In this document: positions 34,714 through 43,652 of the stretch, one piece after another
Layout: each line of letters opens with the position of its first letter
Position numbering within the stretch: the stretch's first letter is position 1
From: Methylobacter sp.
GTDB lineage: Bacteria > Pseudomonadota > Gammaproteobacteria > Methylococcales > Methylomonadaceae
DNA length: 64,000 nucleotides
Assembly: GCA_026399025.1 (NCBI GenBank)
Contig: JAPLRU010000094.1
Coordinates: 1 to 64,000, forward strand
Direction: 5' to 3'
Position numbers and translations under genes: made by a program
The notes under the pieces: generated by a model
Seen by the model: only the letters and a program-made list of their open reading frames with translations
What the model was told of the DNA's origin: nothing
The model's database searches: none

Positions 34714-34794
34714 GTGGTGAGCACAGCGAACCGCACCTGGGGGGTATCTCCTACACATCGGAGTCTCCCTGTCGTGCGGTTCGTGCCTCACCAC
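34714..34794. repeat. Inverted repeat GTGGTGAG...CTCACCAC
   Basis: The left arm (34714-34736) and right arm (34774-34794) are near-perfect complements (GTGGTGAG-cacagc-GAACCGCAC), with a TAGGGTGTGG / TCCTACAC partner. It is a stand-alone palindromic repeat in the 392-bp spacer between dnaE and the mazE gene. An open stretch at about 34814-34917 (…SLEIKIKEKLKHLKELDKK) is probably chance or an unrecognised gene tail. Confidence 0.6.
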
Positions 34795-34995
34795 ACGCTA
34801 CGTCAGACCGCACGGTACGTGGTGAGGTATCTATATCAGCCGGTAGACCGCAGTCTGGAAATCAAGATCAAGGAAAAACTAAAGCATTTGAAAGAATTGG
34901 ATAAGAAAACCACCTAGCTAAACGATTTGTTGCTAAGCAAAGTATCGGATGCTACAGTCACATTATATTTATGTATAACTACCAGGGGCATAGTC

Positions 34996-35253
34996 ATGTA
35001 CACAACAAGTCTTCGCAAAGTGGGCGGCTCAATTATGATGGCCGTTCCGCCTGCACTTCTCGATATGTTGCATATAGGGGCCGGTACTACGGTTGGCATT
35101 GAGATTGATCATGGCAGGTTAGTAGTCAAACCTCAATTGCGACCGCGCTACACCCTTGACGAGTTGTTGGCGGAGTGTGACGCTTCCGCACCGGTCAGCG
35201 ATGAAGATCGCGCCTGGCTAAATTCCGGCCCGGTCGGTAACGAGCTACTGTAA
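34996..35253 (+). CDS. MazE-type antitoxin (AbrB fold)
   Basis: The 85-residue protein starts at the ATG at 34996, after an AGGGGC ribosome site. An AbrB/SpoVT-type swapped-hairpin DNA-binding region (TSLRKVGGSIMMAVPPALLD) is followed by an acidic tail that should occupy the toxin's RNA site. The toxin gene starts at the base after its stop codon. The longer open frame from 34927 adds 23 residues with no family similarity. Confidence 0.85.
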   Translation: MYTTSLRKVGGSIMMAVPPALLDMLHIGAGTTVGIEIDHGRLVVKPQLRPRYTLDELLAECDASAPVSDEDRAWLNSGPVGNELL

Positions 35254-35586
35254 ATGGAACGGGGCGACATATACCTGGTTTCGCTTGATCCGACTTCAGG
35301 TCGCGAGCAGCAAGGAACCCGCCCGGTGTTGGTTGTTTCACCCATTGCTTTCAATCGCGCAACCCATACGCCGGTCGTTTTGCCTATTACTGGGAGCGGA
35401 AATCATGCCCGCACCAGCGGCTTTGCGGTGACGTTGATGGGCGCGGGTACGAATACCACAGGTGTTATCCGCTGCGATCAGCCCCGAGCTATCGACTTAA
35501 GCGCCCGTCACGCCAAAAAGCTGGAAAGTGTGCCGGAATCCATTATGGATGAAGTGCTGGCGCGGTTGACCGTGATCTTCGAGTAG
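35254..35586 (+). CDS. MazF/PemK-type endoribonuclease toxin
   Basis: The 110-residue protein has the PemK/MazF features: RGDIYLVSLDPTSGREQQGTR with the catalytic Arg, RPVLVVSP, and CDQPRAIDLSAR. It cuts mRNA at a short sequence that cannot be predicted from this information. The gene is immediately adjacent to the MazE-type antitoxin, so the pair is a complete module. Confidence 0.92.
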   Translation: MERGDIYLVSLDPTSGREQQGTRPVLVVSPIAFNRATHTPVVLPITGSGNHARTSGFAVTLMGAGTNTTGVIRCDQPRAIDLSARHAKKLESVPESIMDEVLARLTVIFE

Positions 35587-35649
35587 AGCCATTGAAATAC
35601 GTTAATAGACAAGTCATAATGACCAAAAGGTAATTACGAGAAATAACAT

Positions 35650-35934
35650 ATGACAACTACCCTAGTATCCGTAGCAGAAGCCAAATCACATATTTCAGAA
35701 CTCATAGCCAAGAACCAGTATTCTCATCAGAGATTTATTATAACCAGGCGCGATAAGCCGGTTGCCGCATTGGTTAGTCTTGATGACCTTAATATTTTGG
35801 AACAATACGAAGAAAAACAAGGCTTAGCTGCAATCGCAGGAAAATGGCAAGGTTTTGATGAAGTCGCGGATGCGATGGGCGATATAGAAACTTTGCGTGC
35901 GAATGGTGGAAAAGGGCGCGATGTTTCTCTTTGA
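35650..35934 (+). CDS. Phd/YefM-family antitoxin 1
   Basis: The 94-residue protein has the VSVAEAKSHISELIAKN and FIITRRDKPVAALVSLDDL pattern of Phd/YefM antitoxins, followed by a toxin-binding tail. It overlaps the PIN toxin gene by 14 bp, giving translational coupling and operon autorepression. Confidence 0.88.
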   Translation: MTTTLVSVAEAKSHISELIAKNQYSHQRFIITRRDKPVAALVSLDDLNILEQYEEKQGLAAIAGKWQGFDEVADAMGDIETLRANGGKGRDVSL

Positions 35935-36322
35935 TACGGATACGATTACCAATATTGTAAAATCACGACCCTCACAAAATCTGTTAGCCAAGTTAGAGCA
36001 AGTATCAAAAAAACAGCAGTACATCTCTACGATCACTATTTCCGAGATTGTCTATGGCGCGGAAAAAAGCCAACGTCCTGAATATCACTTAAACAACCTG
36101 GAAACCCTTTTATTGCCGGCGGTCAATATAGTCAGCTTTGATGCAAAAGCCGCTTATGTTTGTGGCCGGATTCGCGCGGAACTTGAGAAACGCGGCACAC
36201 CACTCGATTTAGCCGATCTTGAAATCGCATCTATCGCAATTGCGAATAATTTGACCTTAATTACCAATAACGTACGACATTTTGATCGTGTGCCATTGCT
36301 TAAATATGAAAGCTGGCTGTAG
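35921..36322 (+). CDS. PIN-domain (VapC-like) toxin 1
   Basis: The 133-residue protein has the PIN acidic residues: Asp in MFLFDTDTITN, Glu in TISEIVYGAEK, and Asp in DLADLEIASIAI. The ATG at 35921 is preceded by GGAAAAGGG and lies inside the antitoxin gene. PIN toxins of this type cut tRNA or rRNA. The open frame starts earlier (35897), but that start has no ribosome site. Confidence 0.88.
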   Translation: MFLFDTDTITNIVKSRPSQNLLAKLEQVSKKQQYISTITISEIVYGAEKSQRPEYHLNNLETLLLPAVNIVSFDAKAAYVCGRIRAELEKRGTPLDLADLEIASIAIANNLTLITNNVRHFDRVPLLKYESWL

Positions 36323-36488
36323 GAATAGACCTTCTTTTATGGGAGTTATGGAAGACTAGGGCATGTGGTTTTGTTCGAAACGCTAAAAATACTCAAACTT
36401 TCAGGCAAAGCCTACGAATTCAATGTGCACTATCATCTAGCCGCAGGTTATCCTAAGCTAACGCACTGGAACAAACAGGGGAGACATT

Positions 36489-36671
36489 ATGAAAACATTA
36501 ACCATTCAAGTTGAAGATACTTTGTATGATGCGTTATTGGAAATATTAGAAAATTTACCGAAACATAAAATCAAAATACAGGAAACGGAGAGCGACAACC
36601 GCCTCGATTTTGATCAAGCTATGGACTACGCCCTGGATAAAAACGAAGAGCTATATAAACGGTTGTCCTAA
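36489..36671 (+). CDS. Antitoxin of the Doc module
   Basis: The 60-residue acidic protein (KTLTIQVEDTLYDALLEIL, then DFDQAMDYALDKNEELYKRL) has a helical C-terminal tail typical of small Doc/RelE antitoxins. A GGGGAG ribosome site precedes the ATG. It overlaps the doc start by one base. Its 166-bp upstream spacer (36323-36488) contains no recognised gene. Confidence 0.7.
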   Translation: MKTLTIQVEDTLYDALLEILENLPKHKIKIQETESDNRLDFDQAMDYALDKNEELYKRLS

Positions 36672-36973
36672 TGCAATTATTAACGCTGGAACAGGTTTTA
36701 AAACTGCATAAGCGAGTCATTGAACAATCAGGCGGCGCTATCGGAGTTCGCAATCAAGAAGGATTAGAATCCGCATTGGCACAGCCTCGCATGAGTTATG
36801 CAGATCAGGAGCTGTACCCGACATTAATCGAAAAAGTAGCGGCGTTAGGTTTCTCTTTGATTAACAACCATCCGTTTGTCGATGGCAATAAACGTATCGG
36901 TCATGCCGCGCTTGAAGTTACCTTGCTGATGAATGGTTATGAAATACAAGCCGATGTTGATAGCTGGATGTAG
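36671..36973 (+). CDS. Death-on-curing (Doc/Fic) toxin, C-terminally truncated by a repeat
   Basis: The protein carries the Fic/Doc motif HPFVDGNKRIGHA near residue 79 and the TLEQVLKLHKRVIEQSGG start. Doc phosphorylates EF-Tu. The usual family length is about 125 residues; this one ends at 100 with DVDSWM, and the TAG stop lies in the first bases of a palindromic repeat. About 25 C-terminal residues are therefore lost. The Fic motif is intact but the last helix is missing, so activity is uncertain. Confidence 0.8.
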   Translation: MQLLTLEQVLKLHKRVIEQSGGAIGVRNQEGLESALAQPRMSYADQELYPTLIEKVAALGFSLINNHPFVDGNKRIGHAALEVTLLMNGYEIQADVDSWM

Positions 36974-37086
36974 GCCGGAATAAGCCCTCCCGGCGACAGC
37001 AAGGGTGGGCGTTTCCGGCGCTTCGGAGTGCCGGAAACGCCTGACCAGCGCATAAGGCGCGGACAGGCTTATTCCGGCCTACGTCC
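36973..37086. repeat. GGCCGGAATAAGCC palindromic repeat, copy 1
   Basis: GGCCGGAATAAGCC (36973-36986) and its complement GGCTTATTCCGGCC (37066-37079) enclose inner arms around CGTTTCCGGC. Related copies lie at 42550, 45814 and 62121. Its boundary supplies the stop codon of the doc gene. A second element is inserted in its right flank. Confidence 0.8.
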
Positions 37087-37092
37087 AAATGT

Positions 37093-37241
37093 GGGCTACC
37101 CACTTAAGCCGGGACAAGCGACACACACCGGGAGCGCCGAGCCCCAGCTCGGCAATGTTGATCATTGTGGATACTCGCCAAGCTGGGGCTTGGCGTTCCC
37201 AGCCACTCGCTTAAAACTGTCCCGGCTTAAGTGGGTAGCCC
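37093..37241. mobile_element. 149-bp MITE-like element with 6-bp target duplication
   Basis: Perfect terminal inverted repeats (GGGCTACCCACTTAAGCC and its complement, at least 24 bp) are flanked on both sides by AAATGT (37087-37092 and 37242-37247). An inner GCCGAGCCCCAGCTCGGC / GCCAAGCTGGGGCTTGGC pair is also present. Removing the element and one AAATGT restores the flank seen in sister repeats (gcctacgtc-x-aaatgtgtataa). No protein is encoded. Confidence 0.75.
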
Positions 37242-37371
37242 AAATGTGTATAAGGATGAGCTCCAGAGCGCGGGAACGATAAGAAAGAAATTCGATGGCC
37301 TGTTGCAGTGGTTGCCGCATACATCCTTAAAATTCAGCGTTTTTTACGCTTTAACATTATAAAAACTAAAC

Positions 37372-39018
37372 ATGGCCGACAACTACAACGATTACAGCCG
37401 CGAGGAATTGATTCGCGAATTGCGCCTGCGCGACCGGCGGCCCCGATTTGGCTTGGTTTGGGAGCGTAAAGAGATTGAGCATGAAAAAGCGGTCAATGAC
37501 GATTTTGTCATGCTGGATTTTGACCCGGCGCTGTCCTGCGGCGATGCGCCGTATCGCAACCTGATTATTGAAGGCGATAACTTCGACGCCTTGCGCTATC
37601 TGCGCATGACTCATGCCGGTAAGGTCAAGTGCATTTATATCGATCCGCCGTATAACACCGGCAACCGCGATTTCATCTACAACGACCGTTTTGTCGATAA
37701 AGAAGATGCTTACCGGCATTCCAAATGGCTGGAGTTTATGTATCGGCGTCTGCAATTGGCAAAGGATTTACTGGCCGAGGATGGGGTAATTTTTGTTTCG
37801 ATTGATGATAACGAGGTCTTTAACCTTGCACCTTTGATGAATCAAGTGTTTGGGGAACGCAATTTTATTGCTACAGCCATTTGGCAAAAGGTTTATTCGC
37901 CTAAGAATACCGCTATGCATTTTTCGGACGATCACGAATATGTGCTGATTTACGCAATCAATCGTGATGTTTGGCGACCAAACGCTATACCAAGATCCGA
38001 AGCTCAAGATAAAGCTTACAAAAATCCGGATAACGATCCACGCGGCCTCTGGAAAGCTGGCGACTTATCGGCACGTAATTATTATGGCGAAGGCACTTAT
38101 TCGATTATTTGTCCTTCTGGAAGAGCGATTACTGGACCGCCACCGGGACGCTACTGGGTTATTTCACAAAATAAATTCAAGGAATTAGATGACGATAACC
38201 GTATTTGGTGGGGCAAGGATGGTAACAATGTCCCGGCGATTAAGAGGTTTTTGTCGGGGGTTAAACAAGGCGTAGTACCTCAAACTCTTTGGAAATATGA
38301 AGAAGTGGGTCATACGCAGGATGCTAAGAAAGAAGTTCAGGAAGTCATGCAATTTGAGGATACCGCTTCCGTATTTTCTACACCAAAGCCTATTCGTCTG
38401 ATCGAACGCATTCTGCGCATTGCCACCAAGCCTGATGACATTGTTCTGGATTTCTTTGCCGGTAGCGGCACAACCGCACACGCAGTCATGAAACTCAATG
38501 CCGAAGACGGCGGCAACCGTCGCTTCATTCTGGTGTCCAGCACCGAAGCCACCGACAACGAGCCGGACAAAAATCTGTGCCGCGATGTCTGCGCCGAACG
38601 AGTAAAGCGTGTGATGCAGGGTTACGCCAACAAAAAAGGGGAAGCCGTTGCCGGGTTAGGCGGCAATTTCGCCTATCTGCGCACTAATCGCCTGCCTGCC
38701 GAAACCTTGTTCAGCAGCATTCAGCATGAAGCTATCTGGACCGCGTTGCAGTTGATTCATGCTGAAAGTTTGTCGCCGTTTGCGGCCGATGCGCCGGTTC
38801 AGCAAGCGGTGCTCGAAAACAGCACGGTGCTGTATCTGCCCAAAATCAACGAAACGGTGTTAGGCGCCTTAAATACGGTGCGCGAGACTGCTTCAACGCT
38901 GGTTGTCTATAGCTGGCAGCCGGGTTTGCTGCGGCAACATTTTGAGGATCACCGTTTGAGTTTTCTACCGATTCCGCAGTTTTTAGTGGATCGTTTCGGC
39001 GCGGGGAGTAAGGCATGA
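37372..39018 (+). CDS. mod: Type III restriction-modification system methyltransferase (Mod)
   Basis: The 548-residue N6-adenine or N4-cytosine methyltransferase has the catalytic DPPYNTG (91-97) before the cofactor motif FFAGSGTT, the order of the beta group to which type III Mod belongs. The middle target-recognition region (about 190-340) has a local composition shift. It overlaps the restriction gene by 4 bp (ATGA). The target sequence cannot be predicted. No simple repeat tract for phase variation was seen. Confidence 0.92.
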   Translation: MADNYNDYSREELIRELRLRDRRPRFGLVWERKEIEHEKAVNDDFVMLDFDPALSCGDAPYRNLIIEGDNFDALRYLRMTHAGKVKCIYIDPPYNTGNRDFIYNDRFVDKEDAYRHSKWLEFMYRRLQLAKDLLAEDGVIFVSIDDNEVFNLAPLMNQVFGERNFIATAIWQKVYSPKNTAMHFSDDHEYVLIYAINRDVWRPNAIPRSEAQDKAYKNPDNDPRGLWKAGDLSARNYYGEGTYSIICPSGRAITGPPPGRYWVISQNKFKELDDDNRIWWGKDGNNVPAIKRFLSGVKQGVVPQTLWKYEEVGHTQDAKKEVQEVMQFEDTASVFSTPKPIRLIERILRIATKPDDIVLDFFAGSGTTAHAVMKLNAEDGGNRRFILVSSTEATDNEPDKNLCRDVCAERVKRVMQGYANKKGEAVAGLGGNFAYLRTNRLPAETLFSSIQHEAIWTALQLIHAESLSPFAADAPVQQAVLENSTVLYLPKINETVLGALNTVRETASTLVVYSWQPGLLRQHFEDHRLSFLPIPQFLVDRFGAGSKA

Positions 39019-41501
39019 CTATTGCGCCGAAAGGCTATCAGAATGACGCGGTAAACAACGCGCTGGAGATATTCCGTTACGCGGAAAACCAGTTGCAGCA
39101 GGTTGACGCCGCCCTAGACCAGTGCGCTATCAGCGCTTATAACGGTTGCGTGTTGCTGGAAGCTCCGACCGGCGCCGGTAAAACCTTAATGGCCGGGTTG
39201 ATTGCGGAAAGTTTTGCCCGTCCCGATCATCGCGATAATGCCAAGATTGTTTGGTTCTGGTTTACACCGTTTGCAGGCTTGGTGGAGCAGGCTAAAAGTG
39301 CGCTAAAGCGGGATTTTAACGGTTTGAAAATTCGCGATTTAGCCTGTGATCGTAAAACTTACAGCGCTGCCGGCGGCGATGTGTTTGTTACCACCTGGGC
39401 GTCGGTTGCCGCCCGCAATGCCGAAACCCGCAAATTGCGCAGCAGCGGCGATTTATCGTTGTCGCTGGACGAGTTTATCCCGGAATTGCGCGACGCCGGG
39501 TTTCGGATTGGCGTGGTGGTCGATGAGGCGCACCATAGCTTTACCAAAGCGACGGAAACGGTGAATTTTTACCGGCAAGTCATGCGTCCTGAGTTTACCT
39601 TGCTGATTACCGCGACGCCGGACGATGCCGATGTCGAAAAGTTTAAAAAAGCCGCGGGGCTTGCGGTGATTCATCGCATTCAGGTTTCGCGGCAAAACGC
39701 GGTCGATGCCGGGCTGATTAAAGAGGCGGTCAAGTCGATTGCCTATTTGGTGCCGGAAGATCAAAAAGAGCTGGTCGATTTATCGGCAACCGCTTTGGAA
39801 GACGGCTGGCGCACGCATCAGGCGATTAAAGCACGGCTGGCTGAAGCCAAGATTCGGTTAACGCCGTTGATGTTGGTGCAAATCGGTAATAACGGTAAAG
39901 CGGGCGAAGCTGCGATTGAGCAAGCCAGGCAGCATTTAATAAACGCAGGTGTGCCGGAAGAGGCGATTGCCTGGTACACCGCCGACGATCCGAACGACGA
40001 TTTGCTGGCTGTGGCGCGGGATGAAAGCAAAGAAGTTTTGATTTTTAAGGTGGCGGTCGCCTTGGGTTTCGATGCGCCGCGCGCCTTTACGCTGGTGTCG
40101 TTACGCGGTACCAAAAGCACCGATTTCGGCATTCAGGTGGTCGGGCGTATTTTAAGAGTGCATCCCCATTTACAGGCAATGGCGATCGGTAAAACCTTGC
40201 CGGAGGTATTGCGTTTTGGTTATGTATTTTTAGCCGATGCGGAAAGTCAGGGCGGTTTGATTGGCGCGGGGGCAAAAATCAATGCGATTGCCACGCAGAT
40301 GTCTGAAATTACGCCCTATACAATGGTGGTGAAATTAGGCGGTCAAACAGCGGTGCAGGTTTCCGCCGGCGGGCAAACGTCGATGTTGCCGCAACCTTAT
40401 GTTGCCCCGGTTTGGCAACCGGCAGACCCAGGCAACGCGGCTATTCAACCGCAAACGTCCTATGTATTGGGTTCAACCCAGGATGTTCTTGACGATTGGT
40501 TAATGCCGCAAACACCGCAGATTAAAGACTTAGAAACTGTCGCGCCTTATCGTCCGACATTAGCCGGGAATAACCGGTTTGCATTACGCGAGGGTTTGCC
40601 TGATCGATTTAAAACAGAACGTTTGCCGCTCAGTACCGATGATCTGGTGCAATGCATCAGCAAGCGCATTGATTTGAATGCTCAGGTGTTGAATGCCGGT
40701 TTACGGAAAAATCTGAAAATCACCCGTAAAACGATTGATAATATTTTCGGTAAGTCGGATGAAACTGTCGATAGTATCCAAGCCCGGCTGTCGAATACCG
40801 ATATTGCCAGACGTGCGCAAAAAGTTCTGTTCGATGCGGAGTTTATCGATCCTCGTGATCTGCATCCGCTATTGTTGGCGCGTTTGCAATCCGAATATAA
40901 CGAGCATCAGGGGATGGATTTAAGTGAGCAGGAGCTGGCGCGGGCTCTGAATTTGATTTTGGCGACCTTTCCGCATTTGCTGCGCGATGCTTCGAAAGCT
41001 TGTGCCGCTCGCTTTAAAGAAGTTTTCGATGCCGAGATGCTGCCGCGATTTATCGACGCGCCGGATTGCATCGCCCGTTCCAGGCTTAATGTCTACGGCG
41101 TAATGCCGCCAGACCTTAATGACACCGAACGCCGCTTTGCCCGGATGCTGGATGCGGACACTGGCGGCTTGTTGGCTTGGTGGCATCGCAATGAAGCTCG
41201 TAAACCTTGGTCGGTAGGTATTGTTTTGCCCGGAGGCGGGCGTTATTTTCCTGATTTTATCGTGGGCTTGAATGGCCGACATTATGGCGATGGTGTGTTG
41301 CTGGTGGAGATTAAGGGCGGTCACATCGTTAATTACGGCGATACTCTGGAAAAAATTGATGCGGAACATAAACAGTATGGCAAACCATTAATGCTGACGG
41401 AACAAGACGATGGGCGGTTCTGGATCATGCGTTATATCGAGTCAACTCGGAAAATCGAACAAGATCAAGTGTTTCGGGTTGAGAATATGGGGCAGTATTA
41501 G
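39015..41501 (+). CDS. res: Type III restriction-modification system restriction subunit (Res)
   Basis: The 828-residue helicase-nuclease has Walker A APTGAGKTLMAGL (50-62), the DEAH-type box VVDEAHHSF, TATPDDADV, and the late helicase motif VVGRILRVH. A C-terminal PD-(D/E)xK nuclease reads FPDFIVGL...LLVEIKGG. Type III Res cuts DNA at a fixed distance from unmethylated inversely oriented sites together with Mod. Length and motifs are intact. Confidence 0.92.
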   Translation: MTIAPKGYQNDAVNNALEIFRYAENQLQQVDAALDQCAISAYNGCVLLEAPTGAGKTLMAGLIAESFARPDHRDNAKIVWFWFTPFAGLVEQAKSALKRDFNGLKIRDLACDRKTYSAAGGDVFVTTWASVAARNAETRKLRSSGDLSLSLDEFIPELRDAGFRIGVVVDEAHHSFTKATETVNFYRQVMRPEFTLLITATPDDADVEKFKKAAGLAVIHRIQVSRQNAVDAGLIKEAVKSIAYLVPEDQKELVDLSATALEDGWRTHQAIKARLAEAKIRLTPLMLVQIGNNGKAGEAAIEQARQHLINAGVPEEAIAWYTADDPNDDLLAVARDESKEVLIFKVAVALGFDAPRAFTLVSLRGTKSTDFGIQVVGRILRVHPHLQAMAIGKTLPEVLRFGYVFLADAESQGGLIGAGAKINAIATQMSEITPYTMVVKLGGQTAVQVSAGGQTSMLPQPYVAPVWQPADPGNAAIQPQTSYVLGSTQDVLDDWLMPQTPQIKDLETVAPYRPTLAGNNRFALREGLPDRFKTERLPLSTDDLVQCISKRIDLNAQVLNAGLRKNLKITRKTIDNIFGKSDETVDSIQARLSNTDIARRAQKVLFDAEFIDPRDLHPLLLARLQSEYNEHQGMDLSEQELARALNLILATFPHLLRDASKACAARFKEVFDAEMLPRFIDAPDCIARSRLNVYGVMPPDLNDTERRFARMLDADTGGLLAWWHRNEARKPWSVGIVLPGGGRYFPDFIVGLNGRHYGDGVLLVEIKGGHIVNYGDTLEKIDAEHKQYGKPLMLTEQDDGRFWIMRYIESTRKIEQDQVFRVENMGQY

Positions 41502-41641
41502 CTTAATAAGGTTGCGCAGCGCTTAAACGCAACAATTAGTTATATTCTCTGCCATCTGGGTAGGCTGGGTAGGCTGGGTAACATATTTTCGTTGCGCAAA
41601 ACTTTTTTTACAAAAAAACGTCTTATAGAGTCCGAAGCGCC

Positions 41642-42019
41642 CTATTTCCTGATAAAAAGCACCTCATCAAGATAATCTTGAAAAATAGCATCGTAAGTTA
41701 CAATGCGCAGCTTTTCGTACTTGGCTTGGGCGATCAGCAATCGGTCAAACGGGTCTTTATGATGATCGCCCAATTCAAGAACGGTTTGGGCATGGTAGGG
41801 AGTAATATTCAGCCATTGAAAACCTTGCGCTGCAATATCTTCCGCGATGTGCCGCGAAGGCAAGGTCATTTTACCCAAGCCGTTTTTGATTGCCATTTCC
41901 CAGACCGTCACCGTACTGACCAATGCCCCTTCGGCCTGAATCTGTTCGATGATCGGGCGGTGTTTGATTTCGCCCATCAGCCAGTCATAAACGATACAGG
42001 TATCAAGCAGCAGACGCAT
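41642..42019 (-). CDS. PIN-domain toxin 2
   Basis: The 125-residue protein has the PIN acidic residues in MRLLLDTCIVYDWL, TVWEMAIKNGLG and DPFDRLLIAQAK, a VapC-like subgroup close to cyanobacterial PIN_Sll0205. It overlaps the antitoxin by 17 bp on the minus strand. The module faces away from the res gene. Confidence 0.88.
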   Translation of the reverse strand: MRLLLDTCIVYDWLMGEIKHRPIIEQIQAEGALVSTVTVWEMAIKNGLGKMTLPSRHIAEDIAAQGFQWLNITPYHAQTVLELGDHHKDPFDRLLIAQAKYEKLRIVTYDAIFQDYLDEVLFIRK

Positions 42020-42254
42020 TGTTGCAGTCGGTAAATAACTGTTCTACTTCGGCGTTGGTCTCGGTGGAATCCCAATCCGCCGCATAAGCGGCTCGGCCTT
42101 TCCAGGCGCCGGGGGGAGCGACCTTGGCGGGCTTGTATTTAACAAGTTTGGCGACGGGTACGCCATTGCGAGCGATCACGACTTCTTCATCCCTCTCTGC
42201 TGCAACGATAAGACTGGATAAATTGTTTTTGGCTTCGAGTATGTTAACTTGCAT
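42003..42254 (-). CDS. Phd/YefM-family antitoxin 2
   Basis: The 83-residue protein has the Phd pattern NILEAKNNLSSLIVAAE and VVIARNGVPVAKLVKYKP. The toxin gene follows with an overlap. A GGAGGGT-like ribosome site (reverse strand) lies in front of the ATG. Confidence 0.88.
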   Translation of the reverse strand: MQVNILEAKNNLSSLIVAAERDEEVVIARNGVPVAKLVKYKPAKVAPPGAWKGRAAYAADWDSTETNAEVEQLFTDCNNASAA

Positions 42255-42369
42255 AGGAGGGTGCCTATTATCTATTGGCTAATGTTAGCCAACCGTAATC
42301 AGATGCGGCTTTGTTGTCAACAGAAAATGTTGGGTAAGCTTACCACCTATCACTTTGCTTAATAGTACG

Positions 42370-42470
42370 TCATACCGGCATGGACTGCCGGTATCCAGGA
42401 CACATGGATGTGATCTGAGCCTTGCCATCCCTGGCTTCTGGATTCCGGCAATCCCTGCCGGAATGACGTA
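42370..42470. repeat. ACGTCATACCGGCA-type inverted repeat
   Basis: TACGTCATACCGGCAT and its near complement (ATGCC-GGAATGACGTA) enclose inner copies of CTGCCGGTATCCA / TGGATTCCGGCAATC. It is a common bacterial intergenic palindrome type and lies in the 669-bp spacer between the antitoxin and the DUF1538 gene. Confidence 0.6.
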
Positions 42471-42549
42471 TTGGAGGTTTTCGTTAAACTGATAGGTAGT
42501 AAGATTGGGCAAGTGAATTTCATTAATGCAAAACATTAAGGAACCAGTA

Positions 42550-42700
42550 GGCCGGAATAAGCCCGCCCGGCGATAGCCAGGGTGGGCGTTTCCGGCGCTC
42601 CCAAACCTCGAAATGCCGGAAACGCCAGTCCTGCGCTAAGGCGCGGACCGGCTTATTCCGGCCTACATTGAGATGCGTATAACGATGAGCGCGGGAACGA
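42550..42700. repeat. GGCCGGAATAAGCC palindromic repeat, copy 2
   Basis: The outer arms (42550-42563 and 42650-42663) and inner CGTTTCCGGCGC arms match copy 1. It is followed by the family tail GAGATGCGTATAACGATGAGCGCGGGAACGA. About 220 bp of unremarkable sequence then precedes the DUF1538 gene and should hold its promoter. Confidence 0.75.
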
Positions 42701-42923
42701 GGTCGCTTTATTCACTTCGGACTCTATATATCGACTGTATTGCCGACCGTTATCGAAGATAATCGGCATTATAGTTGGCGTTAGCATAACCCATTATGGC
42801 TGTTGCGGAAGTTAAGCTGATAGAATGGAAACTTACTCGCGCCCCAATTGGAGTTTGGCAACAAGTAAATACTAGCAATGATGCATAAACCTAATTTTTA
42901 ATAAACTTATACAAAGAGCCTGA

Positions 42924-43652
42924 ATGTTTAAAAACCCGTTTATCAAACAACTGTTCGGCAGTTTTCTGGACTTGGCGCCCATCCTTGCGGTTGTTTTGGT
43001 GTTCCAGGTGTTGGTTATTCGGCAGCCTATTCCCGATGTCGCCAGTTTAATGGTCGGCACGGTGTTTGTGATTATCGGTCTGACTCTGTTTGTTCAAGGA
43101 CTTGAGCAAAGCCTGTTCCCGATCGGCGAGGCGATGGCTTATGCGTTCGCGCGCAAAGGCAGTTTATTTTGGTTGCTGACTTTTTCTTTTTGCCTGGGGT
43201 TCGGCACGACGGTGGCGGAACCCGCATTAATCGCTATCGCCCAGGAAGCCGCAAGCATTGCCGCAAAAGCCGGCATTATCGCAGCCGGCGATGACGCTAA
43301 AGCCGATTATGCCTTGGGCTTACGCATTACCGTTGCGCTGTCGGTCGGCTTTGCTATTTTGGTCGGCGTATTAAGGATTATCCGCGGCTGGCCTTTGTAT
43401 TACCTGATTATCGGCGGTTATTGCGGGGTGATTGCGATTACGCCGTTCGCGCCGCCTGAAATTATCGGCATCGCTTACGATTCCGGCGGCGTTACCACCT
43501 CGACCATTACCGTTCCCCTGGTGACCGCGCTGGGCGTCGGTTTGGCGACCGCGATTAAAGGCCGCAATCCGATGATTGACGGTTTCGGGCTGATCGCTTT
43601 TGCTTCGTTAACGCCGATGGTTTTCGTGATGGCTTACGGGGTGCTCAAATGA
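42924..43652 (+). CDS. DUF1538 membrane protein, subunit A
   Basis: The 242-residue protein has six or so hydrophobic segments and the DUF1538 signature [21 protein letters not shown] near residue 190, with an earlier [11 protein letters not shown]. It overlaps the next gene, a paralogue, by 4 bp (ATGA). Members are putative transporters of unknown substrate. The two paralogues should assemble into one pseudo-symmetric membrane complex. Confidence 0.8.
   Translation: MFKNPFIKQLFGSFLDLAPILAVVLVFQVLVIRQPIPDVASLMVGTVFVIIGLTLFVQGLEQSLFPIGEAMAYAFARKGSLFWLLTFSFCLGFGTTVAEPALIAIAQEAASIAAKAGIIAAGDDAKADYALGLRITVALSVGFAILVGVLRIIRGWPLYYLIIGGYCGVIAITPFAPPEIIGIAYDSGGVTTSTITVPLVTALGVGLATAIKGRNPMIDGFGLIAFASLTPMVFVMAYGVLK

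Noticed and set aside
34638-34917. Plus-strand frames between dnaE and mazE
   Set aside because: They run through the inverted repeat at 34714-34794 and their products look repeat-encoded.
41560-41590. Short GTAGGCTGG-type direct repeats after res
   Set aside because: Only about three imperfect ten-base units; too small to interpret.
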